Numbered from the stretch's first letter, positions 12,525 to 27,264 are shown. The stretch is 64,000 bases of DNA from Spongilla lacustris (GCA_949361645.1 OX442431.1:2289122-2353121); one strand, 5' to 3'. Program-made: numbers and translations. The notes: a model not told the origin generated them from the letters alone.

Positions 12525-14740
12525 CCTGCGGAATTATTACTTTGAGATGAATATGTTTAGCCGTACGGCTAAGCAAACATGAATTTCATTGCCGCAATTA
12601 AAACTAGCTAGTACCGTGTGCCAGCATACGACGCGGATAGACGTGTAAAAACGCATTTAACATATGCACAGTCTTGTATGCACTCTATGACGCTATTTTC
12701 CGATACATAAACACACACATGTACAATAAATTAATAAGTCAGAGTAGAGTCTGGAGCATAAAATGATGACATATTCAATTGCTTTGGATTGCGCAGTACT
12801 GAACCTGGTGACAACCTGAAAGGCATTAATTATTAATATCAAAAACTATATGCTACAAATGTACAGTATACCTCTGACCATGCAAATAATGTATGACTAA
12901 TTAGAAGTAGTATAGAAGCTGGATCTCTGAACTGAGCCTGTTAACATGACCATTACATGAATAGGTTGTAGACATAACTTACCTTGACAATGTTGAATGT
13001 TTTGGTGTTCTTCATGATCAGGTACTATGCGATTGTACATGACCTCTGATATTCCTCGTATACATGTATACATGTAGATGGCTATAGAATATGTGTATAA
13101 TAATATTTAATATACCAGGGGTTATATTTCAGTAAAAGATTGTACCTCAAATTCCTTCACAGTGCTTCTTACTTACTGATTAGTTCTCTTGTAAATTAGG
13201 CACTGGGTTTCACTTTTTAATGCAGCTGGGATAACATATAATTGCTTTACATAATATATACTCCTTAATAGTAGGGTCATAGATGGAAAGTATCTGAAGT
13301 AATGTTCCCTTCCCCACTTCACTGCACACATATTGTCCTAGTCTGGAGTGTCCACATATGTTGGAATGAGCATTATTGTGTCTTTCTCCAAGTTACTATT
13401 GTAGTCAGAACTCTCAGCAGAATCGTTATCATCACCAGGTTCATTAGGGGTACTTTTATTTACATACATACGTATTATCACTGACAATATAATGCCAGCA
13501 TCAGCAATGCCACCACATCCTTCATCACCATGCACTACAATCACCATTACTACCATTACCATTATCATTCTCACTTGAAGTTGCAGTGACACTTTGTGCA
13601 GACGTATTCTTAATCTCTGCAATAATCATGATAGGATGCTTGTGCTTGTCTAACAAAATCAGCATGATTAACTTATGGTGCATCGTGCAGTGATGTATGA
13701 TACCATGCATCTGCTGCGTGTAGTGGGTATAGCTTATCATGTGATAATTCATGCATAGACCATTTGCATTCCATCATGCCGGTCCTATGTTTGAATTTCA
13801 AGACATGCAAATGTGCCTGCAGTGCATGCGAAGGTAATTTTATCATGCAGTATATAAATATAATTATATATACCTAGTAATATAACTTGTATAAATGAGT
13901 TTTTGTACACACAAATCACATCGGTTGTGCATGGTACCAGTGCACTATGAAGTAAATGATGCCATAAAGATATATAGGATGGATTTGATTTTCTCAACAA
14001 AGCTTGTGCAGCTAGGTACAAGTAACCACTTGGTTCATTATATATGATGCATCTTATGGAGGTGTCTCCCCTGTGTCAGCAATGTATTTTGCAAGTGCAC
14101 TTGTGCTTTCGTCTACAGAAGTGGCTATAAAATAGCACATTCTATAATACAAGAAAACTTAATAAGCTGAAGTTAACTTACCATCCCAAGAAACTTGCAT
14201 AGGAGTACAAATGTACTGTGCCAAGTATACATGTATATAATTACACATAATTATACAATTTATACAAGACCATATGCCACTCACTACATGAACAAAGATG
14301 TTGTCATATCCTGCATGGGATATTGGATGGAGAGAAAATGCAAATATACTTGCACATGCGTGGATGTGAAGGACACTCCTCAACCCTTTGCCTATATATG
14401 TATCAAAAATACCACATCTACTTCTACGTGTATCCATATTCGGTCACTACTCATCCCTATACATCTAAGTATACATGTACCATTATATCATCACTCAGTT
14501 TCATACACACACATGCACAACCTCACACACACAATCACAAGTACAAATATTAACAGATTTCAACCAGGGTAACATTAAATCATAATCATTATTCACATTA
14601 CAAATTTATGGCAGTAGGTAAACAAGATACATAAAAGATAAATAGTTCAGAGTACAGCTGGTCTATGACCAAAGGTTCTGATGAACCGTTTGATGGATCT
14701 AAATGATAATAATATACATTAAATCACATCTATAAGACCA
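12525..14740. other. Unique interior of the TIR element
   Basis: AT-rich, with many ATGTACAT-type words and a short palindrome near 12556 (TTTAGCCGTACGGCTAA). The ORFs here are short and have no recognisable motif. I see no transposase. Confidence 0.4.
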
Positions 14741-17488
14741 TTTGCAACTCACAAGAATGGCATCCATCTCAATACGTCATACTTAATAGCTGCAGTCGAA
14801 ACCCCAGCTGGACCAGTTTTCAGGATCATCTGCACATGATGTTGGGTCCCTGATAGGAACATAGACACACCTACCCTGCAAGTACACGAAACAGCTCAGA
14901 GCTTCCCTGAATGTGCTTAGAAACTCACAAGAATGACAACTATCTCCATAGGTGAGCTTGCAAGTACTTAATAGCTCTGAGGTCACACCCCCAGTGTCCA
15001 AAATCTGCGCATGACATTAGGTCCCTGATTGGCACATAGACATATCTACCCAGTGGGTACATGCAAAAGCTCAGATCTTGCCTCAATGTGCTTTGCAACT
15101 CACAAGAATGACATCCATCTCCATAGGTCAGTTTGTATGTACCCATTAATTCTGGTCACACCCCCAATGTTCAAAATCCACCCATAGCGTTGGGTCCCCA
15201 GTTGGCACAGAGACACACCTACTCTGTGGGTACAAGGAACAGCTCACACTAAGCCTCAATGTGCTTTGTAACTCACAAGAATGGCATAGGTCAGCTTGTA
15301 AGTACTTATTAGTCGTGGTCACACCCCCAGTGTCCTAAATCCACCCATAGCATTGGGTCCCCAGTTGGCACAGAGACACACCTACTTTGTGGGTACAAGG
15401 AACAGCTCACACTTTGCCTCAATGTGCTTTGTAACTCACAAGAATGGCATAGGTCAGCTTGTAAGTACTTATTAGTCGTGGTCACACCCCCAGTGTCCTA
15501 AATCCACCCATAGCATTGGGTCCCCAGTTGGCACAAAGACACACCTACTCTGTGGGTACAAGGAACAGTTCACACTTTGCCTCAATGTGCTTTGCAACTC
15601 ACAAGAATGGCATAACTCAGCTGATAAGTACTTATTAGTCGTGGTCACACCCCCTATGTTCAAAATCCACCCATAGCGTTGGATCCCCACTTGGCACCTA
15701 CTCTGTGGGTACAAGGAACAGCTCACACTTTGCCTCAATGTGGTTTGCAACTCACAAGAATGGCATAGGTCAGCTTGTAAGTACTTATTAGTCGTGGTCA
15801 CACCCCCAGTGTTCAAAATCCACTCATAGCGTTGGGTCACCAGTTGGCACAGAGACACACCTACTCTGTGGGTACAAGGAACAGCTCACACTTTGCATCA
15901 ATGTGCTTTGCAACTCACAAGAATGGCATAGTTCAGCTTGTAAGTACTTATTAGTCGTCGTCACACCCCCAGTGTTTAAAATCCACCCATAGCGCTGGGT
16001 CACCAGTAGGCACAGAGACACACCTACTCTGTGGGTACAAGGAACAGCTCACACTTTGTCTCAATGTGCTTTGCAACTCACAAGAATGGCATAGGTCAGC
16101 TTGTAAGTACTTATTAGTCGTGGTCACACCCCCAGTGTTCAAAATCCACTCATAGCGTTGGGTCCCCAGTTGGCACAGAGACACACCTACTCTGTGGGTA
16201 CAAGGAACAGCTCACACTTTGTCTCAATGTGCTTTGCAACTCACAAGAATGGCATAGTTCAGCTTATAAGTACTTATTAGTCATGGTCACACCCCCAGTG
16301 TTCAAAATCCACCCATAGCGTTGGGTCCCCAGTAGGCGCAGAGACACACCTACTCTGTATGTACAAGGAACAGCTCACAATTTATCTCAATGTGCTTTGT
16401 AACTCACAAGAATGGCATAGTTCAGCTTGTAAGTACTTATTAGTCGTGGTCACACCCCCAGTGTTCAAAATCCACTCATAGCGTTGGGTCACCAGTTGGC
16501 ACAGAGACACACCTACTCTGTGGGTACAAGGAACAGCTCACACTTTGCATCAATGTGCTTTGCAACTCACAAGAATGGCATAGTTCAGCTTGTAAGTACT
16601 TATTAGTCATGGTCACACCCCCAGTGTTCAAAATCCACCCATAGCATTGGGTCCCCAGTAGGCGCAGAGACACACCTACTCTGTGTGTACAAGGAACAGC
16701 TCACAATTTGTCTCAATGTGCTTTGTAACTCACAAGAATGGCATAGTTCAGCTTGTAAGTACTTATTAGTCGTAGTCACACCCCCAGTGTTCAAAATCGA
16801 CTCATAGCGTTGGGTCCCCAGTTGGCACAGAGACACACCTACTCTGTGGGTACAAGGAACAGCTCACACTTTGTCTCAATGTGCTTTGTAACTCACAAGA
16901 ATGGCATAGTTCAGCTTGTAAGTACTTATTAGTCGTGGTCACACCCCCAGTGTTTAGAATCCACCCATACCGTTGGGTCACCAGTAGGCACAGAGACACA
17001 CCTACTCTGTGGGTACAAGGAACAGCTCACACTTTGTCTCAATGTGCTTTGCAACTCACAAGAACGGCATAGTTCAGCTTGTAAGTACTTATTAGTCGTG
17101 GTCACACCCCCAGTGTTTAAAATCCACCCATAGCATTGGGTCACCAGTAGGCATAGAGACACACCTACTCTGTGGGTACAAGGAACAGCTCACACTTTGT
17201 CTCAATGTGCTTTGCAACTCACAAGAATGGCATAGTTCAGCTTGTAAGTACTTATTAGTTGTGGTCACACCCCCAGTGTTCAAAATCCACTCATAGCGTT
17301 GGGTCCCCAGTAGGCACAGAGACACACCTACTCTGTGGGTACAAGGAACAGCTCACACTTTGCCTCAATGTGCTTTGTAACTCACAAGAACGGCATAGTT
17401 CAGCTTGTAAGTACTTATTAGTCGTGGTCACACCCCCAGTGTTCAAAATCCACTCATAGCGTTGGGTCACCAGTTGGCACAGAGACAC

Positions 17489-20400
17489 ACCTACTCTGTG
17501 GGTACAAGGAACAGCTCACACTTTTTCTCAATGTGCTTTGCAACTCACAAGAACGGCATAGTTCAGCTTGTAAGTACTTATTAGTCGTGGTCACACCCCC
17601 AGTGTTCAAAATCCACCCATAGCGTTGGGTCCCCAGTAGGCACAGAGACACACCTACTCTGTGGGTACAAGGAACAGCTCACACTTTGCCTCAATGTGCT
17701 TTGCAACTCACAAGAATGGCATAGGTCAGCTTGTAAGTACTTATTAGTCGTGGTCACACCCCCAGTGTTCAAAATCCACCCATAGCGTTGGGTCCCCAGT
17801 AGGCACAGAGACACACCTACTCTGTGGGTACAAGGAACAGCTCACACTTTGCCTCAATGTGCTTTGTAACTCACAAGAATGGCATAACTCAGCTTGTAAG
17901 TACTTATTAGTCGTGGTCACACCCCCAGTGTTTAGAATCCACCCATAGCGTTGGGTCCCCAATAGGCACAGAGACACACCTACTCTGTGGGTACAAGGAA
18001 CAGCTCACACTTTGCCTCAATGTGCTTTGCAACTCACAAGAATGGCATAGTTCAGCTTGTAAGTACTTATTAGTCGTGGTCACACCCCCAATGTTCAAAA
18101 TCCACCCATAGCGTTGGGTCCCCAGTAGGCACAGAGACACACCTACTCTGTGGGTACAAGGAACAGCTCACACTTTGCCTCAATGTGCTTTGCAACTCAC
18201 AAGAATGGCATAGTTCAGCTTGTAAGTACTTATTAGTCGTGGTCACACCCCCAGTGTTCAAAATCCACTCATAGCGTTGGGTCCCCAGTTGGCACAGAGA
18301 CACACCTACTCTGTGGGTACAAGGAACAGCTCACACTTTGTCTCAATGTGCTTTGCAACTCACAAGAATGGCATAGTTCAGCTAGTAAGTACTTATTAGT
18401 CGTGGTCACACCCCCAGTGTTCAAAATCCACCCATAGCGTTGGGTCCCCAGTAGGCACAGAGACACACCTACTCTGTGGGTACAAGGAACAGCTCACACT
18501 TTGCCTCAATGTGCTTTGTAACTCACAAGAATGGCATAGGTCAGCTTGTAAGTACTTATTAGTCGTGGTCACACCCCCAGTGTTCAAAATCCACCCATAG
18601 CGTTGGGTCCCCAGTAGGCACAGAGACACACCTACTCTGTGGGTACAAGGAACAGCTCACACTTTGCCTCAATGTGCTTTGCAACTCACAAGAATGGCAT
18701 AGGTCAGCTTGTAAGTACTTATTAGTCGTGGTCACACCCCCAGTGTTCAAAATCCACCCATAGCGTTGGGTCCCCAGTAGGCACAGAGACACACCTACTC
18801 TGTGTGTACAAGGAACAGCTCACAATTTGTCTCAATGTGCTTTGCAACTCACAAGAATGGCATAGTTCAGCTTGTAAGTTCTTATTAGTCGTAGTCACAC
18901 CCCCAGTGTTCAAAATCCACTCATAGCGTTGGGTCCCCAGTTGGCACAGAGACACACCTACTCTGTGGGTACAAGGAACAGCTCACACTTTGTCTCAATG
19001 TGCTTTGTAACTCACAAGAATGGCATAGTTCAGCTTGTAAGTACTTATTAGTCGTGGTCACACCCCCAGTGTTTAGAATCCACCCATACCGTTGGGTCAC
19101 CAGTAGGCACAGAGACACACCTACTCTGTGGGTACAAGGAACAGCTCACACTTTGTCTCAATGTGCTTTGCAACTCACAAGAACGGCATAGTTCAGCTTG
19201 TAAGTACTTATTAGTCGTGGTCACACCCCCAGTGTTCAAAATCCACTCATAGCGTTGGGTCCACAGTTGGCACAGAGACACACCTACTCTGTGGGTACAA
19301 GGAACAGCTCACGCTTTGTCTCAATGTGCTTTGTAACTCACAAGAATGGCATAGTTCAGCTTGTAAGTACTTATTAGTCGTGGTCACACCCCCAGTGTTT
19401 AGAATCCACCCATACCGTTGGGTCACCAGTAGGCACAGAGACACACCTACTCTGTGGGTACAAGGAACAGCTCACACTTTGCCTCAATGTGCTTTGCAAC
19501 TCACAAGAATGGCATAGTTCAGCTTGTAAGTACTTATTAGTCGTGGTCACACCCCCAGTGTTCAAAATCCACTCATAGCGTTGGGTCACCAGTTGGCACA
19601 GAGACACACCTACTCTGTGGGTACAAGGAACAGCTCACACTTTGTCTCAATGTGCTTTGCAACTCACAAGAACGGCATAGTTCAGCTTGTAAGTACTTAT
19701 TAGTCGTGGTCACACCCCCAGTGTTCAAAATCCACCCATAGCGTTGGGTCCCCAGTAGGCACAGAGACACACCTACTCTGTGGGTACAAGGAACAGCTCA
19801 CACTTTGCCTCAATGTGCTTTGTAACTCACAAGAATGGCATAGGTCAGCTTGTAAGTACTTATTAGTCGTGGTCACACCCCCAGTGTTCAAAATCCACCC
19901 ATAGCGTTGGGTCCCCAGTAGGCACAGAGACACACCTACTCTGTGGGTACAAGGAACAGCTCACACTTTGCCTCAATGTGCTTTGCAACTCACAAGAATG
20001 GCATAGGTCAGCTTGTAAGTACTTATTAGTCGTGGTCACACCCCCAGTGTTCAAAATCCACCCATAGCGTTGGGTCCCCAGTAGGCACAGAGACACACCT
20101 ACTCTGTGGGTACAAGGAACAGCTCACACTTTGCCTCAATGTGCTTTGCAACTCACAAGAATGGCATAGGTCAGCTTGTAAGTACTTATTAGTCGTGGTC
20201 ACACCCCCAGTGTTCAAAATCTACTCATAGCATTGGGTCCACAGTTGGCACAGAGACTCACCTACTCTGTGGGTACAAGGAACAGCTCACACTTTGTCTC
20301 AATGTGCTTTGCAACTCACAAGAATGGCATAGTTCAGCTTGTAAGTACTTATTAGTCGTGGTCACACCCCCAGTGTTTAGAATCCACCCATACCGTTGGG

Positions 20401-20585
20401 TCACCAGTAGGCACAGAGACACACCTACTCTGTGGGTACAAGGAACAGCTCACACTTTGCCTCAATGTGCTTTGTAACTCACAAGAACGGCATAGTTCAG
20501 CTTGTAAGTACTTATTAGTCGTGGTCACACCCCCAGTGTTCAAAATCCACTCATAGCGTTGGGTCACCAGTTGGCACAGAGACAC
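17489..20585. repeat. Higher-order repeat unit A, 19 monomers (3097 bp)
   Basis: Monomer variants occur in a fixed order that recurs in the next units. Rare variants mark it: a CTTTTTCTCA monomer near 17521, AACTCAGCTTG near 17886, CAGCTAGTAAG near 18379, CTCACGCTTTG near 19310 and GAGACTCACCTACTC near 20253. Confidence 0.85.
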
Positions 20586-22867
20586 ACCTACTCTGTGGGT
20601 ACAAGGAACAGCTCACACTTTTTCTCAATGTGCTTTGCAACTCACAAGAACGGCATAGTTCAGCTTGTAAGTACTTATTAGTCGTGGTCACACCCCCAGT
20701 GTTCAAAATCCACCCATAGCGTTGGGTCCCCAGTAGGCACAGAGACACACCTACTCTGTGGGTACAAGGAACAGCTCACACTTTGCCTCAATGTGCTTTG
20801 CAACTCACAAGAATGGCATAGGTCAGCTTGTAAGTACTTATTAGTCGTGGTCACACCCCCAGTGTTCAAAATCCACCCATAGCGTTGGGTCCCCAGTAGG
20901 CACAGAGACACACCTACTCTGTGGGTACAAGGAACAGCTCACACTTTGCCTCAATGTGCTTTGTAACTCACAAGAATGGCATAACTCAGCTTGTAAGTAC
21001 TTATTAGTCGTGGTCACACCCCCAGTGTTTAGAATCCACCCATAGCGTTGGGTCCCCAATAGGCACAGAGACACACCTACTCTGTGGGTACAAGGAACAG
21101 CTCACACTTTGCCTCAATGTGCTTTGCAACTCACAAGAATGGCATAGTTCAGCTTGTAAGTACTTATTAGTCGTGGTCACACCCCCAATGTTCAAAATCC
21201 ACCCATAGCGTTGGGTCCCCAGTAGGCACAGAGACACACCTACTCTGTGGGTACAAGGAACAGCTCACACTTTGCCTCAATGTGCTTTGCAACTCACAAG
21301 AATGGCATAGTTCAGCTTGTAAGTACTTATTAGTCGTGGTCACACCCCCAGTGTTTAGAATCCACCCATACCGTTGGGTCACCAGTAGGCACAGAGACAC
21401 ACCTACTCTGTGGGTACAAGGAACAGCTCACACTTTGTCTCAATGTGCTTTGCAACTCACAAGAACGGCATAGTTCAGCTTGTAAGTACTTATTAGTCGT
21501 GGTCACACCCCCAGTGTTCAAAATCCACTCATAGCGTTGGGTCCACAGTTGGCACAGAGACACACCTACTCTGTGGGTACAAGGAACAGCTCACGCTTTG
21601 TCTCAATGTGCTTTGTAACTCACAAGAATGGCATAGTTCAGCTTGTAAGTACTTATTAGTCGTGGTCACACCCCCAGTGTTTAGAATCCACCCATACCGT
21701 TGGGTCACCAGTAGGCACAGAGACACACCTACTCTGTGGGTACAAGGAACAGCTCACACTTTGCCTCAATGTGCTTTGCAACTCACAAGAATGGCATAGT
21801 TCAGCTTGTAAGTACTTATTAGTCGTGGTCACACCCCCAGTGTTCAAAATCCACTCATAGCGTTGGGTCACCAGTTGGCACAGAGACACACCTACTCTGT
21901 GGGTACAAGGAACAGCTCACACTTTGTCTCAATGTGCTTTGCAACTCACAAGAACGGCATAGTTCAGCTTGTAAGTACTTATTAGTCGTGGTCACACCCC
22001 CAGTGTTCAAAATCCACCCATAGCGTTGGGTCCCCAGTAGGCACAGAGACACACCTACTCTGTGGGTACAAGGAACAGCTCACACTTTGCCTCAATGTGC
22101 TTTGTAACTCACAAGAATGGCATAGGTCAGCTTGTAAGTACTTATTAGTCGTGGTCACACCCCCAGTGTTCAAAATCCACCCATAGCGTTGGGTCCCCAG
22201 TAGGCACAGAGACACACCTACTCTGTGGGTACAAGGAACAGCTCACACTTTGCCTCAATGTGCTTTGCAACTCACAAGAATGGCATAGGTCAGCTTGTAA
22301 GTACTTATTAGTCGTGGTCACACCCCCAGTGTTCAAAATCCACCCATAGCGTTGGGTCCCCAGTAGGCACAGAGACACACCTACTCTGTGGGTACAAGGA
22401 ACAGCTCACACTTTGCCTCAATGTGCTTTGCAACTCACAAGAATGGCATAGGTCAGCTTGTAAGTACTTATTAGTCGTGGTCACACCCCCAGTGTTCAAA
22501 ATCTACTCATAGCATTGGGTCCACAGTTGGCACAGAGACTCACCTACTCTGTGGGTACAAGGAACAGCTCACACTTTGTCTCAATGTGCTTTGCAACTCA
22601 CAAGAATGGCATAGTTCAGCTTGTAAGTACTTATTAGTCGTGGTCACACCCCCAGTGTTTAGAATCCACCCATACCGTTGGGTCACCAGTAGGCACAGAG
22701 ACACACCTACTCTGTGGGTACAAGGAACAGCTCACACTTTGCCTCAATGTGCTTTGTAACTCACAAGAACGGCATAGTTCAGCTTGTAAGTACTTATTAG
22801 TCGTGGTCACACCCCCAGTGTTCAAAATCCACTCATAGCGTTGGGTCACCAGTTGGCACAGAGACAC
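20586..22867. repeat. Higher-order repeat unit B, 14 monomers (2282 bp)
   Basis: Same variant order as unit A but lacking five consecutive monomers (815 bp = 5 x 163), including the CAGCTAGTAAG variant. The rare variants CTCACGCTTTG and GAGACTCACCTACTC recur exactly 2282 bp after their unit A positions. Confidence 0.85.
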
Positions 22868-25800
22868 ACCTACTCTGTGGGTACAAGGAACAGCTCACAC
22901 TTTTTCTCAATGTGCTTTGCAACTCACAAGAACGGCATAGTTCAGCTTGTAAGTACTTATTAGTCGTGGTCACACCCCCAGTGTTCAAAATCCACCCATA
23001 GCGTTGGGTCCCCAGTAGGCACAGAGACACACCTACTCTGTGGGTACAAGGAACAGCTCACACTTTGCCTCAATGTGCTTTGCAACTCACAAGAATGGCA
23101 TAGGTCAGCTTGTAAGTACTTATTAGTCGTGGTCACACCCCCAGTGTTCAAAATCCACCCATAGCGTTGGGTCCCCAGTAGGCACAGAGACACACCTACT
23201 CTGTGGGTACAAGGAACAGCTCACACTTTGCCTCAATGTGCTTTGTAACTCACAAGAATGGCATAACTCAGCTTGTAAGTACTTATTAGTCGTGGTCACA
23301 CCCCCAGTGTTTAGAATCCACCCATAGCGTTGGGTCCCCAATAGGCACAGAGACACACCTACTCTGTGGGTACAAGGAACAGCTCACACTTTGCCTCAAT
23401 GTGCTTTGCAACTCACAAGAATGGCATAGTTCAGCTTGTAAGTACTTATTAGTCGTGGTCACACCCCCAATGTTCAAAATCCACCCATAGCGTTGGGTCC
23501 CCAGTAGGCACAGAGACACACCTACTCTGTGGGTACAAGGAACAGCTCACACTTTGCCTCAATGTGCTTTGCAACTCACAAGAATGGCATAGTTCAGCTT
23601 GTAAGTACTTATTAGTCGTGGTCACACCCCCAGTGTTCAAAATCCACTCATAGCGTTGGGTCCCCAGTTGGCACAGAGACACACCTACTCTGTGGGTACA
23701 AGGAACAGCTCACACTTTGTCTCAATGTGCTTTGCAACTCACAAGAATGGCATAGTTCAGCTAGTAAGTACTTATTAGTCGTGGTCACACCCCCAGTGTT
23801 CAAAATCCACCCATAGCGTTGGGTCCCCAGTAGGCACAGAGACACACCTACTCTGTGGGTACAAGGAACAGCTCACACTTTGCCTCAATGTGCTTTGTAA
23901 CTCACAAGAATGGCATAGGTCAGCTTGTAAGTACTTATTAGTCGTGGTCACACCCCCAGTGTTCAAAATCCACCCATAGCGTTGGGTCCCCAGTAGGCAC
24001 AGAGACACACCTACTCTGTGGGTACAAGGAACAGCTCACACTTTGCCTCAATGTGCTTTGCAACTCACAAGAATGGCATAGGTCAGCTTGTAAGTACTTA
24101 TTAGTCGTGGTCACACCCCCAGTGTTCAAAATCCACCCATAGCGTTGGGTCCCCAGTAGGCACAGAGACACACCTACTCTGTGTGTACAAGGAACAGCTC
24201 ACAATTTGTCTCAATGTGCTTTGCAACTCACAAGAATGGCATAGTTCAGCTTGTAAGTTCTTATTAGTCGTAGTCACACCCCCAGTGTTCAAAATCCACT
24301 CATAGCGTTGGGTCCCCAGTTGGCACAGAGACACACCTACTCTGTGGGTACAAGGAACAGCTCACACTTTGTCTCAATGTGCTTTGTAACTCACAAGAAT
24401 GGCATAGTTCAGCTTGTAAGTACTTATTAGTCGTGGTCACACCCCCAGTGTTTAGAATCCACCCATACCGTTGGGTCACCAGTAGGCACAGAGACACACC
24501 TACTCTGTGGGTACAAGGAACAGCTCACACTTTGTCTCAATGTGCTTTGCAACTCACAAGAACGGCATAGTTCAGCTTGTAAGTACTTATTAGTCGTGGT
24601 CACACCCCCAGTGTTCAAAATCCACTCATAGCGTTGGGTCCACAGTTGGCACAGAGACACACCTACTCTGTGGGTACAAGGAACAGCTCACGCTTTGTCT
24701 CAATGTGCTTTGTAACTCACAAGAATGGCATAGTTCAGCTTGTAAGTACTTATTAGTCGTGGTCACACCCCCAGTGTTTAGAATCCACCCATACCGTTGG
24801 GTCACCAGTAGGCACAGAGACACACCTACTCTGTGGGTACAAGGAACAGCTCACACTTTGCCTCAATGTGCTTTGCAACTCACAAGAATGGCATAGTTCA
24901 GCTTGTAAGTACTTATTAGTCGTGGTCACACCCCCAGTGTTCAAAATCCACTCATAGCGTTGGGTCACCAGTTGGCACAGAGACACACCTACTCTGTGGG
25001 TACAAGGAACAGCTCACACTTTGTCTCAATGTGCTTTGCAACTCACAAGAACGGCATAGTTCAGCTTGTAAGTACTTATTAGTCGTGGTCACACCCCCAG
25101 TGTTCAAAATCCACCCATAGCGTTGGGTCCCCAGTAGGCACAGAGACACACCTACTCTGTGGGTACAAGGAACAGCTCACACTTTGCCTCAATGTGCTTT
25201 GTAACTCACAAGAATGGCATAGGTCAGCTTGTAAGTACTTATTAGTCGTGGTCACACCCCCAGTGTTCAAAATCCACCCATAGCGTTGGGTCCCCAGTAG
25301 GCACAGAGACACACCTACTCTGTGGGTACAAGGAACAGCTCACACTTTGCCTCAATGTGCTTTGCAACTCACAAGAATGGCATAGGTCAGCTTGTAAGTA
25401 CTTATTAGTCGTGGTCACACCCCCAGTGTTCAAAATCCACCCATAGCGTTGGGTCCCCAGTAGGCACAGAGACACACCTACTCTGTGGGTACAAGGAACA
25501 GCTCACACTTTGCCTCAATGTGCTTTGCAACTCACAAGAATGGCATAGGTCAGCTTGTAAGTACTTATTAGTCGTGGTCACACCCCCAGTGTTCAAAATC
25601 TACTCATAGCATTGGGTCCACAGTTGGCACAGAGACTCACCTACTCTGTGGGTACAAGGAACAGCTCACACTTTGTCTCAATGTGCTTTGCAACTCACAA
25701 GAATGGCATAGTTCAGCTTGTAAGTACTTATTAGTCGTGGTCACACCCCCAGTGTTTAGAATCCACCCATACCGTTGGGTCACCAGTAGGCACAGAGACA

Positions 25801-26127
25801 CACCTACTCTGTGGGTACAAGGAACAGCTCACACTTTGCCTCAATGTGCTTTGCAACTCACAAGAATGGCATAGGTCAGCTTGTAAGTACTAATTATTCG
25901 TGGTCACACCCCCAGTGTTCAAAATCCACCCATAGCGTTGGGTCCCCAGTAGGCACAGAGACACACCTACTCTGTGGGTACAAGGAACAGCTCACACTTT
26001 GCCTCAATGTGCTTTGCAACTCACAAGAATGGCATAGGTCAGCTTGTAAGTACTTATTAGTCGTGGTCACACCCCCAGTGTTCAAAATCCACCCATAGCG
26101 CTGGGTCACCAGTTGGCACAGAGACAC
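22868..26127. repeat. Higher-order repeat unit C, 20 monomers (3260 bp)
   Basis: Contains the five monomers missing from unit B. It matches unit A at an offset of 5379 bp (33 x 163) over most of its length, with one additional monomer near its end. Confidence 0.8.
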
Positions 26128-26980
26128 ACCTACTCTGTGGGTACAAGGAACAGCTCACACTTTTTCTCAATGTGCTTTGCAACTCACAAGAACGGCATAG
26201 TTCAGCTTGTAAGTACTTATTAGTCGTGGTCACACCCCCAGTGTTCAAAATCCACCCATAGCGTTGGGTCCCCAGTAGGCACAGAGACACACCTACTCTG
26301 TGGGTACAAGGAACAGCTCACACTTTGCCTCAATGTGCTTTGTAACTCACAAGAATGGCATAACTCAGCTTGTAAGTACTTATTAGTCGTGGTCACACCC
26401 CCAGTGTTTAGAATCCACCCATAGCGTTGGGTCCCCAATAGGCACAGAGACACACCTACTCTGTGGGTACAAGGAACAGCTCACACTTTGCCTCAATGTG
26501 CTTTGCAACTCACAAGAATGGCATAGTTCAGCTTGTAAGTACTTATTAGTCGTGGTCACACCCCCAATGTTCAAAATCCACCCATAGCGTTGGGTCCCCA
26601 GTAGGCACAGAGACACACCTACTCTGTGGGTACAAGGAACAGCTCACACTTTGCCTCAATGTGCTTTGCAACTCACAAGAATGGCATAGGTCAGCTTGTA
26701 AGTACTTATTAGTCGTGGTCACACCCCCAGTGTTCAAAATCCACTCATAGCGTTGGGTCCCCAGTTGGCACAGAGACACACCTACTCTGTGGGTACAAGG
26801 AACAGCTCACACTTTGTCTCAATGTGCTTTGCAACTCACAAGAATGGCATAGTTCAGCTAGTAAGTACTTATTAGTCGTGGTCACACCCCCAGTGTTCAA
26901 AATCCACCCATAGCGTTGGGTCCCCAGTAGGCACAGAGACACACCTACTCTGTGTGTACAAGGAACAGGTCACACTTTGC
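26128..26980. repeat. Truncated fourth higher-order unit
   Basis: Restarts the A/C variant order (the CTTTTTCTCA monomer near 26161, AACTCAGCTTG near 26362, CAGCTAGTAAG near 26856), skips one monomer, then runs into the divergent edge of the array. Confidence 0.7.
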
Positions 26981-27264
26981 CTCAATATGCTTTGCAACTC
27001 ACAAGAATGACATCCATCTCCATAGGTCAGCTTAGCTTGTAAGTACTTATTAGTTGTGGACACGCTCCTAGCTGGTCCAGTGTTCAGGATCCGCGCCTGA
27101 TGTTGAGTCCGTGGTTGGCACAGGTACACATCTACCCTATGACTACATAGTACAGCTCACGATCTCGGCGAAGCAACTCCATATAACAGTGTTTACGTTC
27201 ACGATCTATTAAGCGCGCGCTTCTGCGCCCGCCGCGTGAGGAATGTTAAACCTATTCATTTTAA

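Larger units (their letters stand above)
14745..27165. repeat. 163-bp satellite array, about 75 monomers
   Basis: Head-to-tail monomers, each with landmarks GTAAGTACTTATTAGTCGTG, CACACCCCCAGTGTTCAAAA, GAGACACACCTACTCTGTGG and ACTCACAAGAATGGCATA. The step between equivalent points in the core is exactly 163 bp. Edge monomers (about 14750-15300 and 26990-27165) are divergent and carry an extra ATCCATCTCC-type insertion missing from the core. This is the pattern expected if unequal exchange homogenised the centre. Because 163 is not a multiple of three, minus-strand ORFs of 65-77 codons recur in every monomer and overlap. They are by-products of the repeat, not genes. Confidence 0.97.

Noticed and set aside
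14783..27129. Dozens of 63-95-codon ORFs (MSLCLLGTQRYGWILNTGG...) as a tandem gene family
   Set aside because: They recur only because the 163-bp monomer lacks stops in one frame per copy. 163 is not a multiple of three, frames overlap between monomers, and there is no start context or domain. Satellite by-product.
14745..27165. CRISPR-like array
   Set aside because: No unique spacers: the whole 163-bp unit repeats, and the context is eukaryotic.
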